Source: Saprospiraceae bacterium
Lineage (GTDB): Bacteria; Bacteroidota; Bacteroidia; Chitinophagales; Saprospiraceae
Reading direction: 5' to 3'
DNA length: 64,000 bases
Assembly (NCBI GenBank): GCA_020627965.1
Contig: JAHDFX010000002.1
Span: forward strand, 1-64,000
Positions within the stretch are counted from its first letter, which is position 1; every line of letters starts with the position of its first letter. Below, one piece after another: positions 38,738 to 51,714 of the stretch. The translations under genes and the position numbers were made by a program. The notes below the pieces were generated by a model, which did not search any database, was not told the DNA's origin, and was given only the letters and a program-made list of their open reading frames with translations.

Positions 38738-39269
38738 ATAAGTAGTGTTTAATAAGTAAAATGTGAGTATATGCAGTTATATTATTTTGCTCTTCTATAG
38801 ATATGCGAAACAAATGTATTCGTTTTTGTAAAAAAACCAAAAATAAGCTCAGTAAAAACATTAAAAAACAGTGTAATATTTTCATGACATAAAAATATTT
38901 ACAATATTTATTATATTTAATGTCATAAAAGGGCTTATTTAAATTTAAATAAAAAAATATTTACAAAAACCAAACAAGCAGTATTTTATACACAAAAAAT
39001 ACAGCAATACCAGACAAATAATTGTCTCGCCCTTCTGCAACAATGTTGCATTTTTAAAAATCAACTAGAAATGTCTTTAGATTTTGGATAAGAGGATAAT
39101 CTTCCTTTTTAGCAAAGGATAGTTCAGCATTTTAGTCAGAAATTGACTTTTGCCGCAAGTCTAAAACATTTGAGAAAATGAAAAAAGTACTATAAAATAA
39201 ATTAGTGACATCGAATACAATCGAAGAAAATTCATCTGATTTGAGCACTTACTTGGAGCTTGTTTAAAT

Positions 39270-40016
39270 TTATCGCAGCAGATTGATTCGTTCCATTAAT
39301 TGTTCTTTCATTCGCTTACTGACAGGGATATAACGATCACCGACCAAAAGTAGTTGATTGTCTCTGGTGTTAAAATTCTTCACCTGATTCAGATTAACCA
39401 GATAATTATTGTGTACACGCATAAAAAAAGTTGGTAGTTTTCGCCCCATATCTCCTAAAGAATATCGTACCGTGTATTTGCCTTCTTCTGTATATATATC
39501 GGAATACCGCCCTTCTACTGAAACACATTGAATATCACTATAGTGTACCTTAACAAGGTGATCTTGTTTTTTTATAAAAAAGCTGTCCTGCATAGCAGCC
39601 GCATTGGAGGCAGTTTGTGCAAATATACGTTCACCTCCATGAAATTGTTCGACTGCCAGCTCTATAGCAAATTGTAATTCTTTGATATTGTATGGTTTTA
39701 ATAAATAGCTGGAAGGCATTGTTTTTTTTGCTATTTCAAAGGTTGCTTTGTCATTCATTCCTGTAAGGAAAATAATCGGTTTTTTTCTTACGGGGTTTTC
39801 ATTCATTCTTTCGGCAAAAGCAATTCCATCAGGTTGCCCATTTAGCATAATATCAACAATAACCAGATCAGGGTCTTGAGCATAAAAAAGCCCAAAAGCT
39901 TCCTTTAAATCAGGAGCAATTCCGGTTACTTCATAGCCAATATCTTCCAGCGAAAACTGTAGATCTTCCGAAAGATCAGGTTCGTCTTCTATAATCAAAA
40001 TTCTTACTTTACTCAT
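39270..40016 (-). CDS. LytTR-family response regulator
   Basis: Receiver domain (ILIIEDEPDLSEDLQ...DLVIVDIMLNGQPDG) plus LytTR domain (FMRVHNNYLVNLNQVKNF...YIPVSKRMKEQL). Confidence 0.94.
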   Translation of the reverse strand: MSKVRILIIEDEPDLSEDLQFSLEDIGYEVTGIAPDLKEAFGLFYAQDPDLVIVDIMLNGQPDGIAFAERMNENPVRKKPIIFLTGMNDKATFEIAKKTMPSSYLLKPYNIKELQFAIELAVEQFHGGERIFAQTASNAAAMQDSFFIKKQDHLVKVHYSDIQCVSVEGRYSDIYTEEGKYTVRYSLGDMGRKLPTFFMRVHNNYLVNLNQVKNFNTRDNQLLLVGDRYIPVSKRMKEQLMERINLLR

Positions 40017-41989
40017 AATGCTTTTGGGAAATGTAAGCTAAAACAAGTTTTTACATTGGGTACACTCGTGACACTTATCTCCCCTTTATTTTTTGTCATC
40101 ATTTCTTTGCACAGCCATAATCCCAATCCTGTGCCTTTTTCATTTGCAGTACCTCTGCTGACCTTTTCATTGTTGACAGCAAATAGTAAAGGTATTTTTG
40201 CAGGTGGTATTCCCACTCCCCCATCGATAACCTGAATAATTTTTTCTTTTTTATTCTCCAACGCTTTTACTAAAATCACCCCATTTGTATGTGAATATTT
40301 AATTGCATTGGCGATAATATTTCGGAGTACGACCTTCAGTGTATTGGTATCTCCATTCAGCACAAAGCCTTCAGGAATTTCCTGCTTCAAGATAATATTT
40401 TTTCCTGTTAAATCATATTCAAAATCATGACTTACTTGTTCTGTCAATTGTTGTACATCTATTTCATGACGATCAATATGTAGCCTGTCTGTATGAGAAA
40501 ATCCCCAATACAGGATATTTTCAATGAAGCCATTTAATCCCTGAATAACACTTCCCATCTTAGATACAGGTCTAATATTATCACTGGTTTTATAACTTCG
40601 TTCAATTCTTCTTTGAGCTATATTCAGCTTAGACATCATCCCTCTAAGATCATGCCCGATAATGGAAAATAATTGATTTTTAAATGAATTCAGCTCTTCC
40701 AGTTCATTTTTTTGTTTTGAGATCACTTTATTGAGGCGATGTTTCTGACGATACAAAAAGAAGATCAAGCTGGCAATCAAGCCCAATAAACCAGCCGTCA
40801 GTCCAAGATAGGATAACTGTTGTCTTTGTAATTTTATTTGCTGTTCTTTTTCCTGTGTTTTATATTTAGTTCTGAATTCATAGACCAATTCTGTTTTTTG
40901 TTTTTGCTGCAAGCTGTCCTTGGTCATCAATTGTTTTCGAAAATACGTGATTGCAGAATCTGGTTCTTCTACTGTTTCGTAAAAAGTGGCGATATTGGCA
41001 TAGGTGGAGGTCAATAATTCAAGTGCCTGAATATCTTCACTTAATTCAGCCGACTTTTTGAAATATTCGATAGTTTGAACAATGTCATTCCTCATATAAC
41101 TCAGGTAAGCCAAATTATGATAAGAAACCGCTTGTCCGTATGTATTACCTAATTTGTGTTTGATATGGAGACTTTGCTGATAATAATTTTCAGCTTCGTC
41201 TAATGCTTCTTTATTGACAGAGCAAATCCCTAAAAAGTCTAATGTAGTAGCAATTTCAGTATAAGATTGAGTCTTTGTAAAATACCCCAATGCTTCTAAC
41301 AGGTCATTTATAATAAATTCTATTTGCTCAGGATTCCCATTATACCAATAATTTATTCTTGCTTTTTGATAAGTGAACTGACCTTTGATATTTTGATTTT
41401 CACTGGATTCGACAATATCTCTTATTTGCAGCAATTGCTCCATGGCAACTAAAGAATCCTTTAAGGTATAATTGATTCGGGCTAGTTCGATACGAGCCAG
41501 GGCTATAGTTTCGTCGTTATTTTTCTCTTTTGCAATATTTAATGCTTTCAGGCTGTTTAATTGTGCTGCTGATATATCATCATTGCTACGATGTATACGG
41601 GAAAGAAATAATAAAACAGATGCCGAATCCAGAGATTTCTGAGTATTTATTAATGCTTCTTGTGCATAGGTTTTTGCTAATTGGTAATCCGTTTTATTAT
41701 AATAAGTCTTAGCTAAATGAAAGTAGTACTTATCTGGGGCTTCCTGAAAACCTTTCCTTTTATTATTAATGGCATTGTGAAGACATTCCTGCACCTCAAT
41801 ACTATGTGTTTGCTCATAGACTCTTATTGTATTCCAGTCTAATTGATCACAATAAAAAGGAGAAATACTAATTTCTATATTCGTAGCAAAAATCATTTGC
41901 TGACAAAAATAAAGTAGTATAAAGCTCAGTATTTGTTTACTTTTTGGAGAAAAAGAAAAAGTATGCAAACTTTTCATTGAGTCAGCCAA
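40013..41989 (-). CDS. TPR sensor histidine kinase
   Basis: TPR repeats, a TM segment, H-box SIIGHDLRGMMSKLNIAQ and GTGLGLWLCKEMM; overlaps the regulator by 4 bp. Confidence 0.92.
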   Translation of the reverse strand: MADSMKSLHTFSFSPKSKQILSFILLYFCQQMIFATNIEISISPFYCDQLDWNTIRVYEQTHSIEVQECLHNAINNKRKGFQEAPDKYYFHLAKTYYNKTDYQLAKTYAQEALINTQKSLDSASVLLFLSRIHRSNDDISAAQLNSLKALNIAKEKNNDETIALARIELARINYTLKDSLVAMEQLLQIRDIVESSENQNIKGQFTYQKARINYWYNGNPEQIEFIINDLLEALGYFTKTQSYTEIATTLDFLGICSVNKEALDEAENYYQQSLHIKHKLGNTYGQAVSYHNLAYLSYMRNDIVQTIEYFKKSAELSEDIQALELLTSTYANIATFYETVEEPDSAITYFRKQLMTKDSLQQKQKTELVYEFRTKYKTQEKEQQIKLQRQQLSYLGLTAGLLGLIASLIFFLYRQKHRLNKVISKQKNELEELNSFKNQLFSIIGHDLRGMMSKLNIAQRRIERSYKTSDNIRPVSKMGSVIQGLNGFIENILYWGFSHTDRLHIDRHEIDVQQLTEQVSHDFEYDLTGKNIILKQEIPEGFVLNGDTNTLKVVLRNIIANAIKYSHTNGVILVKALENKKEKIIQVIDGGVGIPPAKIPLLFAVNNEKVSRGTANEKGTGLGLWLCKEMMTKNKGEISVTSVPNVKTCFSLHFPKAL

Positions 41990-42004
41990 TTTAATAAATC
42001 GGAA

Positions 42005-42508
42005 TCAATTTCCTCCGCTTCCCACAATCACTGTCAGGTGTCCTTTTTTGTGGGTTTCCGGTTCTACGCATATACAATTTTCCAGATCTTTTACTCTTGC
42101 ATACAAACCATCTTTATGTAATTTTGCCTTGACATCCTTACCTTCACTTCCTACAAAAACATCATAATTATACAAGTCAAATTTCATTAAACTCCGACCA
42201 TTCGGCTTATAATTTTTACCGTTCAAGGCGACACTGATCTCTTTATATACATACTTATCTTTTTTTCCCTTTGATTTATTTTCTGTGAATCTATACCAAA
42301 TTTCTGCTTCGACATTAATAGCTGAATCAGAAAAATCAACCATAAATTCAGCGGGCGGCTCCAACTTCTTTCCGGTCACACTGTCTACTAATTCAAATGT
42401 GTCACTCTCCTTGCAGTAAAAAGCAACATCCAGAATTAAGGCCCCTTTTTCATTTTCGTCCCAATTAATTTCAACAAAAGGCCCTACTATTTTATTTGGT
42501 TCATTCAT
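42005..42508 (-). CDS. hypothetical protein
   Basis: 167 aa ORF immediately upstream of the kinase gene on the same strand; no recognised family. Confidence 0.65.
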   Translation of the reverse strand: MNEPNKIVGPFVEINWDENEKGALILDVAFYCKESDTFELVDSVTGKKLEPPAEFMVDFSDSAINVEAEIWYRFTENKSKGKKDKYVYKEISVALNGKNYKPNGRSLMKFDLYNYDVFVGSEGKDVKAKLHKDGLYARVKDLENCICVEPETHKKGHLTVIVGSGGN

Positions 42509-42714
42509 AGTTTTGTTTTTTTTAATTAATTAAATACTTCATTTGTTTCTCATTCAAATATAATATTTTTCACTTAAAAATATTCAAACATTTATCTATT
42601 TGTGTAAAACAATATCTCCTCCTTCGTCAAATGACACTGCAGCAACTGTCAATTATATGGCTTTGAAGTAAATTTTAAAATTCGGGATGCCCTGTGAAGC
42701 TATTTGAACGTTCC

Positions 42715-43527
42715 TTAATCTTTAAAGACAGCTTCTCGTTTTTCAAAGAAAGCCATCATCGCTTCTTTAATGTCATTGGAAAGCAGCATAGCAGAATTCC
42801 AAGTAGCCACATAATCCAGGCTATCCGCTACTGTATGATCTCTTTGATAAAGGAGGTTTTCTTTGATGCCTCGAATACACAGAGGTGACTTGGTAGCAAT
42901 CATTGTCGCCAAGTCACCAATGCCCATCATCAAGGCATTGCGGTCAGTATAAGCGGTATTGACCAAGCCTATTTTTTCTGCTTCTGGTCCGTAGACTTTT
43001 CTGCCAGTATAAGCTAATTCTGCCATAATGCCGGGGTGAATAATTTTGGGCAGGCGTTGTAGGGTGCCTATATCGGCTACAATACCGAGGTCAATTTCTT
43101 TTATTGTAAAATAAGCATCCTCTGTGCAATAACGCATATCACAGGCAGAGATAATATCGACACCACCACCAATGCAAGCTCCATGAACCGCAGCTAAAAC
43201 TGGTTTACGACACTTTTCAATGCTAGTGATCGTTCTTTGCAACATCAAAACAAAAGCACGGATTTTTTCACGATTTCTGGCTTCACAACTATTATCCAAA
43301 CCTTGCTGCATCTCCATTAAAGCCATTACATCTATACCGGAGCAAAAATGCTTTCCTTCTCCACTTAGAATAATGACTCTGACATTATTGTCCTCATGCA
43401 GTTGACCAAATATCTGCTCCATTTCCTGCCAGGCAGCAACATTAAGAGAGTTTGCCTTTTTCGGAATATTAAAAGCTACATTAGCGATATAATTGTTGAT
43501 GTCCAGTTTGAAATATTGATAAGTCAT
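42715..43527 (-). CDS. enoyl-CoA hydratase/isomerase (crotonase) family
   Basis: VIILSGEGKHFCSGIDVMAL; AVHGACIGGGVDIISACDMRYC. Start refined to MTYQYFKL (43527). Confidence 0.93.
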   Translation of the reverse strand: MTYQYFKLDINNYIANVAFNIPKKANSLNVAAWQEMEQIFGQLHEDNNVRVIILSGEGKHFCSGIDVMALMEMQQGLDNSCEARNREKIRAFVLMLQRTITSIEKCRKPVLAAVHGACIGGGVDIISACDMRYCTEDAYFTIKEIDLGIVADIGTLQRLPKIIHPGIMAELAYTGRKVYGPEAEKIGLVNTAYTDRNALMMGIGDLATMIATKSPLCIRGIKENLLYQRDHTVADSLDYVATWNSAMLLSNDIKEAMMAFFEKREAVFKD

Positions 43528-43529
43528 AA

Positions 43530-44717
43530 TCAATTGAATAAATTTTTCAAAAACTTGCCAGTCTCCATTGCCCATTCCTGTTCATAGGCTTTTGAGAAGA
43601 TATAAAATGTAAATAAAAGATAGATGCTCAGTAAAATATATGCTTTTATGCGCCCCATTCCTTTGCCTATATAGTAAATTAAAAAAGCAATAATCGTCAA
43701 TAAAAACAGTAAAGTCCACAACTCAGTCACTCCGTCTACTGTTCCAGGGCTCATCTCGATAGGTCCTCTCAACAAGGTAAAAATGAATAGCGGAAAACCC
43801 AAAGCAAAACAAATATCAAAAATATTACTCCCTAATGCATTAGCAACAGCATCGTCATATTCACCATCCATAGCATCACGATAAGAAAGAATAGTATCTG
43901 GCACACTGGTAGCCGCAGCAGCCAAAATAACCGCTACAAAGTAAGTATTGATGCCTAGTCCATGAGCAGTCAGTTCGCAGGCATACACCAAAAAGAAACA
44001 GGCTATTCCGATAATCAGCATTGAGGTCAGCAATAAAGACCAGGCGTTCTTTGAATTGATTTCTTTCTTAACCAAAACTGGTGCTAAATTTAAGCTCAGT
44101 AAGTTCTGAACAGTGCTGCTTTCACTATCATTTTCATAATATTCTTCACCTTCGTCTTCTTCTGACTTTGCAGACATCGTGCTGAACATGACTGTTACAT
44201 ATACGGCATATAACAACATCAATGTCAATCCATGCCACCAATACAGTGTTGTTCCTGAGATCAACATAATCAGGCAAAACTCAGCGACCAACAAGGACAA
44301 ACCATCTCTTAAAATAACTTTCCGGGACACCTCTACACGACTAACCATCCCCACACCGATGACAGCTAAAATAACCACTGCCGGAATAATCATTCCGTTA
44401 AATACTGCGCTACCAGCTGTAGTTCCTACTCCGCCTGCAAAGCCATCATTAGCCAGATCGGGATTATCTATGAAGTAAGCATAATAAATAAAGAAAAATA
44501 AAGTAGTAAATAATTCTGGCATAGAACTACCTATAGCATTGATAGTTGCTCCACGTACTCCATCCGATAAATTGCGGCCTAAGTACTCAGAAGCTACTTC
44601 AAAACCATCGCTAGCTCGCCATATAACAATACAGCAGATCAGAATAATCAATATGCCCATCAAAATACTCATAGCTGGCAAAGATAAACAAATGCAAATT
44701 CTCCAGATAACTATCAA
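43530..44717 (-). CDS. sodium/calcium exchanger family membrane protein
   Basis: NAIGSSMPELFTTLF and AAAATSVPDTILS...DAVANALGSNIFDICFALG alpha-repeats. Confidence 0.9.
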   Translation of the reverse strand: MIVIWRICICLSLPAMSILMGILIILICCIVIWRASDGFEVASEYLGRNLSDGVRGATINAIGSSMPELFTTLFFFIYYAYFIDNPDLANDGFAGGVGTTAGSAVFNGMIIPAVVILAVIGVGMVSRVEVSRKVILRDGLSLLVAEFCLIMLISGTTLYWWHGLTLMLLYAVYVTVMFSTMSAKSEEDEGEEYYENDSESSTVQNLLSLNLAPVLVKKEINSKNAWSLLLTSMLIIGIACFFLVYACELTAHGLGINTYFVAVILAAAATSVPDTILSYRDAMDGEYDDAVANALGSNIFDICFALGFPLFIFTLLRGPIEMSPGTVDGVTELWTLLFLLTIIAFLIYYIGKGMGRIKAYILLSIYLLFTFYIFSKAYEQEWAMETGKFLKNLFN

Positions 44718-44800
44718 GACAAATTCAAAGTCAAAATCTGAAACTATTTAAACTTTCATGGACATGCATCCTAAATTATGTTTTTTACGTATAATATAAT

Positions 44801-46732
44801 ATGAAAACTATTCAGGTACTAGCACTCATATTCGGATCAATCATGGTCTTATCAGCATGGAGTGAAAAAAAACCAGACACTCCTCCAACACCTCAAAAGG
44901 TACAGAAGTTACACCACGATTATTTTCGGACATTCATGGCAGAAGTAGATACATTGTCCAATATGGCTAGTCAGCAAAAAGGTACCTCATTAACTCAATT
45001 ACAAACACAAATTACCAAAACCCGATACACTTATAAACGCATCGAATTTTTGTTCGACTACATCCATACCAAGTATAATTACTTCAATATCAATGGCGGA
45101 CCTTTATACAAACTGGATGAAGACCAACCTCACATACCGCCAGTCAAACCTAATGGTTTACAGACACTGGATGAATTAATATTCAGTGATGAAGCAGAAC
45201 ATGAACGAGCAACTATAGATACACTAGCTCAGGAACTTCAGACAGCTATTCAATTTATCGGACAAACTCATTTTGCTTATGAATTTGAAAATCATAAAAC
45301 GATTGAGGCTATTCGTTCCGGTCTAATTCGGGTGTTTACACTGGGCATAACAGGTTTTGACACTCCCGGTTCTGGCAATGCTTTTCAGGAAGCCAGGGTA
45401 AGTATAGAAGCCATGCAGGAGACTTTTCGGCTTTTTGAAACGGAATTAAAACCTGAAGCTAAAACTAAGTTTGCAGAAATACTCCACTTATTTGATAAAG
45501 GAATTAGCCAATTGAAAAACCAAACTTTTGATGATTTTAATTATATGGCTTTTTTACAGGAAGTTATCAACCCCTTATACAGATCATTATTAGATTTTGT
45601 TGATCTTAATCAAATTTCACCTGAGCGATTTAAATCACATGCACATAATTATCAGACTGACAATTTATTTGATAAAGACTTTCTGAACAAAGACTTTTTT
45701 CAGGAGATTAGTTACTCGCCTTTAGGCAATCCTAAAAGCATAGAACTAGGCAGGTTATTATTTTATGACCCTATTTTATCTAAAGATCATAAAATGTCTT
45801 GTGCAAGTTGTCATTCTCCCGATAAGGCTTTTGCAGACGGACTTCCTACCAGCAAGGCTAGCATAGAAGGCAAGTTTGTTAGTCGCAATTCACCTACTTT
45901 AATAGACGCAACTTTTTCCAAACGTTTTTTCCATGATCTGCGTGCTATCAATCTGGAACGCCAAATTCCTCATGCTATAGAAAACCAAGAAGAGTTTAAT
46001 ATATCATTTTGGGAGATCATAAACAGGCTTGAGCAAAGTTCTACTTACCTTCAATTGTTTGCCGATGCCTATGGAGGCATTTCTAAAAAAGGCGATATTA
46101 ACCGACGCTCTATCAGCAATGCACTGGCAGCTTATACCAATTCTTTGGTATCATTCAACAGTGATTTTGACAAGTATGTCAGAGAAGAAAGCAATTCTTA
46201 TCCTGAATCTGCTATACGTGGTTTCAATTTATTCATGGGCAAAGCTGCCTGTGCAACCTGCCATTTTCCGCCGGCTTTTAATGGCACTGTTCCTCCTTTC
46301 TACATAGAAACAGAATCAGAAGTGCTTGGGGTTACTAAGGGCTGGGATACTATAAACCCTCAATTAGATGATGACCTTGGGCGATATGCCAATGGTATGC
46401 ACTGGGACAAACAGGCTCATTTTCTTCGTTCTTTCAAAACAGTTGGACTGCGTAATGTAGAACTTACAGCACCTTATATGCATAATGGTAGTTTTGAAAA
46501 TTTGGAAGAAGTGCTTGATTTTTATAATCGTGGAGGAGGTGCAGGAATGGGACTTGATGTTGATAATCAAACCCTGGCTCCTGATCCGCTTGACTTAAAC
46601 CAAGCAGCTATTGATGACATTATTGCTTTTCTCCATACACTTACAGATACGACAGGATTACATCCGGGGGTCATTAATCTGCCGCCGTTTGAAAATAAGC
46701 CTCAATGGAATGAACGTATGCCTAACTATTAG
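44801..46732 (+). CDS. MauG/di-haem cytochrome c peroxidase with N-terminal helical (imelysin-like) domain
   Basis: Two CxxCH motifs (CASCHSPDKAF; CATCHFPPAF) and FKTVGLRNVELTAPYMHNGSFENLEEVLDFYNRGG. Confidence 0.9.
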   Translation: MKTIQVLALIFGSIMVLSAWSEKKPDTPPTPQKVQKLHHDYFRTFMAEVDTLSNMASQQKGTSLTQLQTQITKTRYTYKRIEFLFDYIHTKYNYFNINGGPLYKLDEDQPHIPPVKPNGLQTLDELIFSDEAEHERATIDTLAQELQTAIQFIGQTHFAYEFENHKTIEAIRSGLIRVFTLGITGFDTPGSGNAFQEARVSIEAMQETFRLFETELKPEAKTKFAEILHLFDKGISQLKNQTFDDFNYMAFLQEVINPLYRSLLDFVDLNQISPERFKSHAHNYQTDNLFDKDFLNKDFFQEISYSPLGNPKSIELGRLLFYDPILSKDHKMSCASCHSPDKAFADGLPTSKASIEGKFVSRNSPTLIDATFSKRFFHDLRAINLERQIPHAIENQEEFNISFWEIINRLEQSSTYLQLFADAYGGISKKGDINRRSISNALAAYTNSLVSFNSDFDKYVREESNSYPESAIRGFNLFMGKAACATCHFPPAFNGTVPPFYIETESEVLGVTKGWDTINPQLDDDLGRYANGMHWDKQAHFLRSFKTVGLRNVELTAPYMHNGSFENLEEVLDFYNRGGGAGMGLDVDNQTLAPDPLDLNQAAIDDIIAFLHTLTDTTGLHPGVINLPPFENKPQWNERMPNY

Positions 46733-48074
46733 ATTTCTTTGCTACAGGCTTTCTATATCTTGGCAATTTGTCTTTATAATAAAGATGATAAAAGTTGTAA
46801 AACATCATATAATCCAGCCCGTTCCATTCCTGATAAATGCCATTTTTATTGCCTTTATACTGGCTAGGATGTAACCAGCGATTACTGGATTTCCAGCCAT
46901 TTCCTGCCTGACAGCCTGGTGTTTTGAAACACGGTCCAGTAGCAGGAGCACTATCCACAATTTTGGTAAAGTCTTTGAAATTGAGGCTCTTTCCTATTTT
47001 TTTATTGTTCAATACCGCATCAGCAAGCGCATATAATTCTTCATCTGCATTTTTACAATAAGCCGCCATTTTATTTTTATCCCAGGAATCGGCAGTTACC
47101 ATCAAAGAAAAGATCATAGGATGATTATAGTGTGTTTGTATACCAAATAGCCAATCGTAACTGCCATGCAGAAATTTCCCTAGTCCTCTAGAGCGTCCAC
47201 TCTGATAGGTTTTCCTGTACTTTCCTTTGGTAATACGATCTCCTGTTTTGGCAATACTATAAGAAAATGCCCTGCAATCTCCTCCCCATCGGTTGGGGGC
47301 TTTTTTACCATCTGGCCCTACTATTCTCCACTTATTATTTCTCATAAAAGAAACAATTCTATCTGTATTGACTGCCGCTAATTCTCCAAATGTAGGTTTA
47401 TTTTTATAGCGTTCATTAGGAATGAGTTCAGCGATACAAGTAAAACCCAATAATAAACTGATTGCTTGATCCTGACTCACAAAATATCCACCTTTTATTG
47501 TTGCCGGGGCGCAGCCACCAGCCGATTTGATGCAAGTGTAAGTCACTTTACCATCGGTAAATCTATGCTTTCCATTTTCATCTTTTAAAATATCAATAGT
47601 CACATCATCCCGAATGAAAAAACCATCCTTTTTACCTGTTTTTCTAAAGCGGCGTTCAGCTTCGCTGTCCAGTCTTTCAAAAGCCATGATAGCATAATAA
47701 AGCTCTTCAGCCGTTTTAGAATAATCTGCACTGGCATTTTTGAGCAATTTCAATTCTGTTGCTAAAACAGTAATGTAATACCCAAGATGGATAGTGCCAT
47801 CTCCCCATTGCAACTTTCCTGTTCCTTTAGGCAGTGGGCATTTATCCCGTTTCATCCACCAGTCTTTTTGGCAATTAGCTACAGGGTCACGCCCGCCCAT
47901 AGGAATACTCATTCCCTGCCCCTCTCCTACTACTACAAAACCAGGAATATTTTTATCCGGTTGATTGATTAGTCGTTCTCGGTATTGCCAGTATTTTGCA
48001 AGATTAGAGATAGTTGTTTGTGTGAATATGGGCTTACACATGAGCAACAATAATCCTATTAAGTAAATTCTCAT
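46722..48074 (-). CDS. secreted hypothetical protein, possibly alpha/alpha-toroid-like
   Basis: 450 aa with signal peptide; Trp/Gly-rich blocks (LQWGDGTIHLGYYITVLATELKLL; HGSYDWLFGIQTHYNHPMIFSLM); no recognised family. Confidence 0.7.
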   Translation of the reverse strand: MRIYLIGLLLLMCKPIFTQTTISNLAKYWQYRERLINQPDKNIPGFVVVGEGQGMSIPMGGRDPVANCQKDWWMKRDKCPLPKGTGKLQWGDGTIHLGYYITVLATELKLLKNASADYSKTAEELYYAIMAFERLDSEAERRFRKTGKKDGFFIRDDVTIDILKDENGKHRFTDGKVTYTCIKSAGGCAPATIKGGYFVSQDQAISLLLGFTCIAELIPNERYKNKPTFGELAAVNTDRIVSFMRNNKWRIVGPDGKKAPNRWGGDCRAFSYSIAKTGDRITKGKYRKTYQSGRSRGLGKFLHGSYDWLFGIQTHYNHPMIFSLMVTADSWDKNKMAAYCKNADEELYALADAVLNNKKIGKSLNFKDFTKIVDSAPATGPCFKTPGCQAGNGWKSSNRWLHPSQYKGNKNGIYQEWNGLDYMMFYNFYHLYYKDKLPRYRKPVAKKSNS

Positions 48075-48200
48075 TTAAATATATTTTAGGTAAAAGTACC
48101 AATATTAGTTATAGTTCTCCCAAAAACCGTTGAAACAAGAATATTGTATATCTCGCTCAAAGAGGATTTGATAAAATGGGTGAAACCTACTATCTTGCAT

Positions 48201-48282
48201 ACACTTTGGGGGTTTCCGTATTAATCGGGATGAGATATACCCTTTGAACCTGATACAGTTCACACTGTCGTAGGGAAAAGTC
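48201..48282 (+). promoter_or_regulatory. TPP riboswitch (thi box)
   Basis: ACTTTGGGGGT...GGGATGAGATATACCCTTTGAACCTGATACAGTT...CACTGTCGTAGGGAAAAGT; 60 bp upstream of thiS. Confidence 0.93.
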
Positions 48283-48341
48283 TGAAAACTATCATATAGT
48301 CTATTGATGGTTATCTGATTTTCCTGCCATTTTGCTTCAAT

Positions 48342-50418
<2,077 letters not shown>

Positions 50419-50436
50419 TTCAAATAATATCTATAA

Positions 50437-50470
50437 CTGACATCCCGTTGAATATTCAATGGGATGTCAG
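50437..50470. terminator. hairpin plus T-tract downstream of thiC
   Basis: CTGACATCCCGTTGAA-ta-TTCAATGGGATGTCAG followed by TTTTTATTT. Confidence 0.85.
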
Positions 50471-50477
50471 TTTTTAT

Positions 50478-51260
50478 TTAGAGCTTTGCTATAGCTTTTG
50501 CCTCCAAATCATCAAAAGCATCCAGATCGTATTCTTCTATAATGAACTCCAATTTTTCTGCATACAATTTATCAACTGAATATCCTGCAAGTTCTAATCC
50601 TTTTGCCCAGCGCGCATAATCTGTTCGTTCCAGGTTGGTCAGGTGATTAAACTGTTCTGAAGTCAGATAAAGACTATGATCGCGAAAAGAACGCCATGCG
50701 GACTCGTAATTGCGTAAACAAGTTCCATCATATTCATTAGTTTTATCTGTCCACTTATCTCCACATTCCAAATTGAAGTAATTATTGCTTTCATTGGCTA
50801 TCAGACTAGTTCCAGATTGACTGGCCAGTAGGGATTGAGCAAGTGTAATAGATGCAGGAATATTGTATTTTTCCATTTCGGCAACTCCTACTTTGGCAAA
50901 ACGTCTGATAAATCCTTTTACTGTCTCATCTGATGCCAGAACCGGATTTTCTACAATTACAGGCACATCAGCATCACTACTAAACATTGATAAAATACCA
51001 CTTTTTGTAGTGCTTTCAGTTGCGATTAACTCTTCTGAGGTAATCTTAGTCCGACGCTTTTTCTTGCTCTCCGGAATATCATGAAGTAAAGGCTTTACTG
51101 TTTTTATTTCTTCTTTTTCTTTATCAGGAGCCTTCATTTGAAAACCAACACTCAAATTTTTACTGGCTACCGCAATAAATACTATTGCTATCAGTGACAG
51201 GCTAAACCAATATTTTCTCAGAATTTTTTGGGTTTGCAGTAAATCTATCGGGCTTTTCAT
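50478..51260 (-). CDS. N-acetylglucosaminidase (FlgJ-like) family protein with N-terminal TM
   Basis: MEKYNIPASITLAQSLLASQSGTSLIANESNNYFNLECGDKW...CLRNYESAWRSFRDHSLYL. Start refined to MKSPIDLL (51260). Confidence 0.85.
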   Translation of the reverse strand: MKSPIDLLQTQKILRKYWFSLSLIAIVFIAVASKNLSVGFQMKAPDKEKEEIKTVKPLLHDIPESKKKRRTKITSEELIATESTTKSGILSMFSSDADVPVIVENPVLASDETVKGFIRRFAKVGVAEMEKYNIPASITLAQSLLASQSGTSLIANESNNYFNLECGDKWTDKTNEYDGTCLRNYESAWRSFRDHSLYLTSEQFNHLTNLERTDYARWAKGLELAGYSVDKLYAEKLEFIIEEYDLDAFDDLEAKAIAKL

Positions 51261-51341
51261 TAAATTTTGTTTTAAAATTGTATCAGATATTACAAATATA
51301 AAACAAATTGTTTTCAAAATCAAATAAAAAAATGTTTTTAG

Positions 51342-51531
51342 ATGCATATACTTGATTTTTTTCAAATTTCTCATACCTTCCAATTAGATTATTGGCAATG
51401 GAGTCTTGCGATCATGGCTCCTATGATATTAGGCATATCAAAAGCAGGTGTGAAGGGTATTTCTATCATTTTTGTTACGCATGATTTTATTATTGACGGC
51501 TATTGGCGCTGTATTGATTTTCTTTAGGTAA
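51342..51531 (+). pseudogene. internally deleted TSUP (TauE/SafE-like) permease remnant
   Basis: N-terminal WSLAIMAPMILGISKAGVKGISIIFVT in one frame, then MILLLTAIGAVLIFFR* in the +1 frame from 51481; the central region is missing. Confidence 0.6.
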
Positions 51532-51714
51532 TTCTGATAGTTATTTTACCCTTCATTCAATATTTTTGAATCTTTAAATTCAATGACCATACATATTCTC
51601 AATCCTTTTATGTGTTGGTTCTTTTCCTTTACATAACATAATATGTATCAAAAAATGTATATTTGATTGCATTTTACACAGTGTATTCTTATTTCTATTA
51701 GAACTACGAACCAT

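Noticed and set aside
38740-39260. Possible small RNA or element in the AT-rich gap
   Set aside because: No stable inverted repeat, ORF or motif beyond low-complexity AT content.
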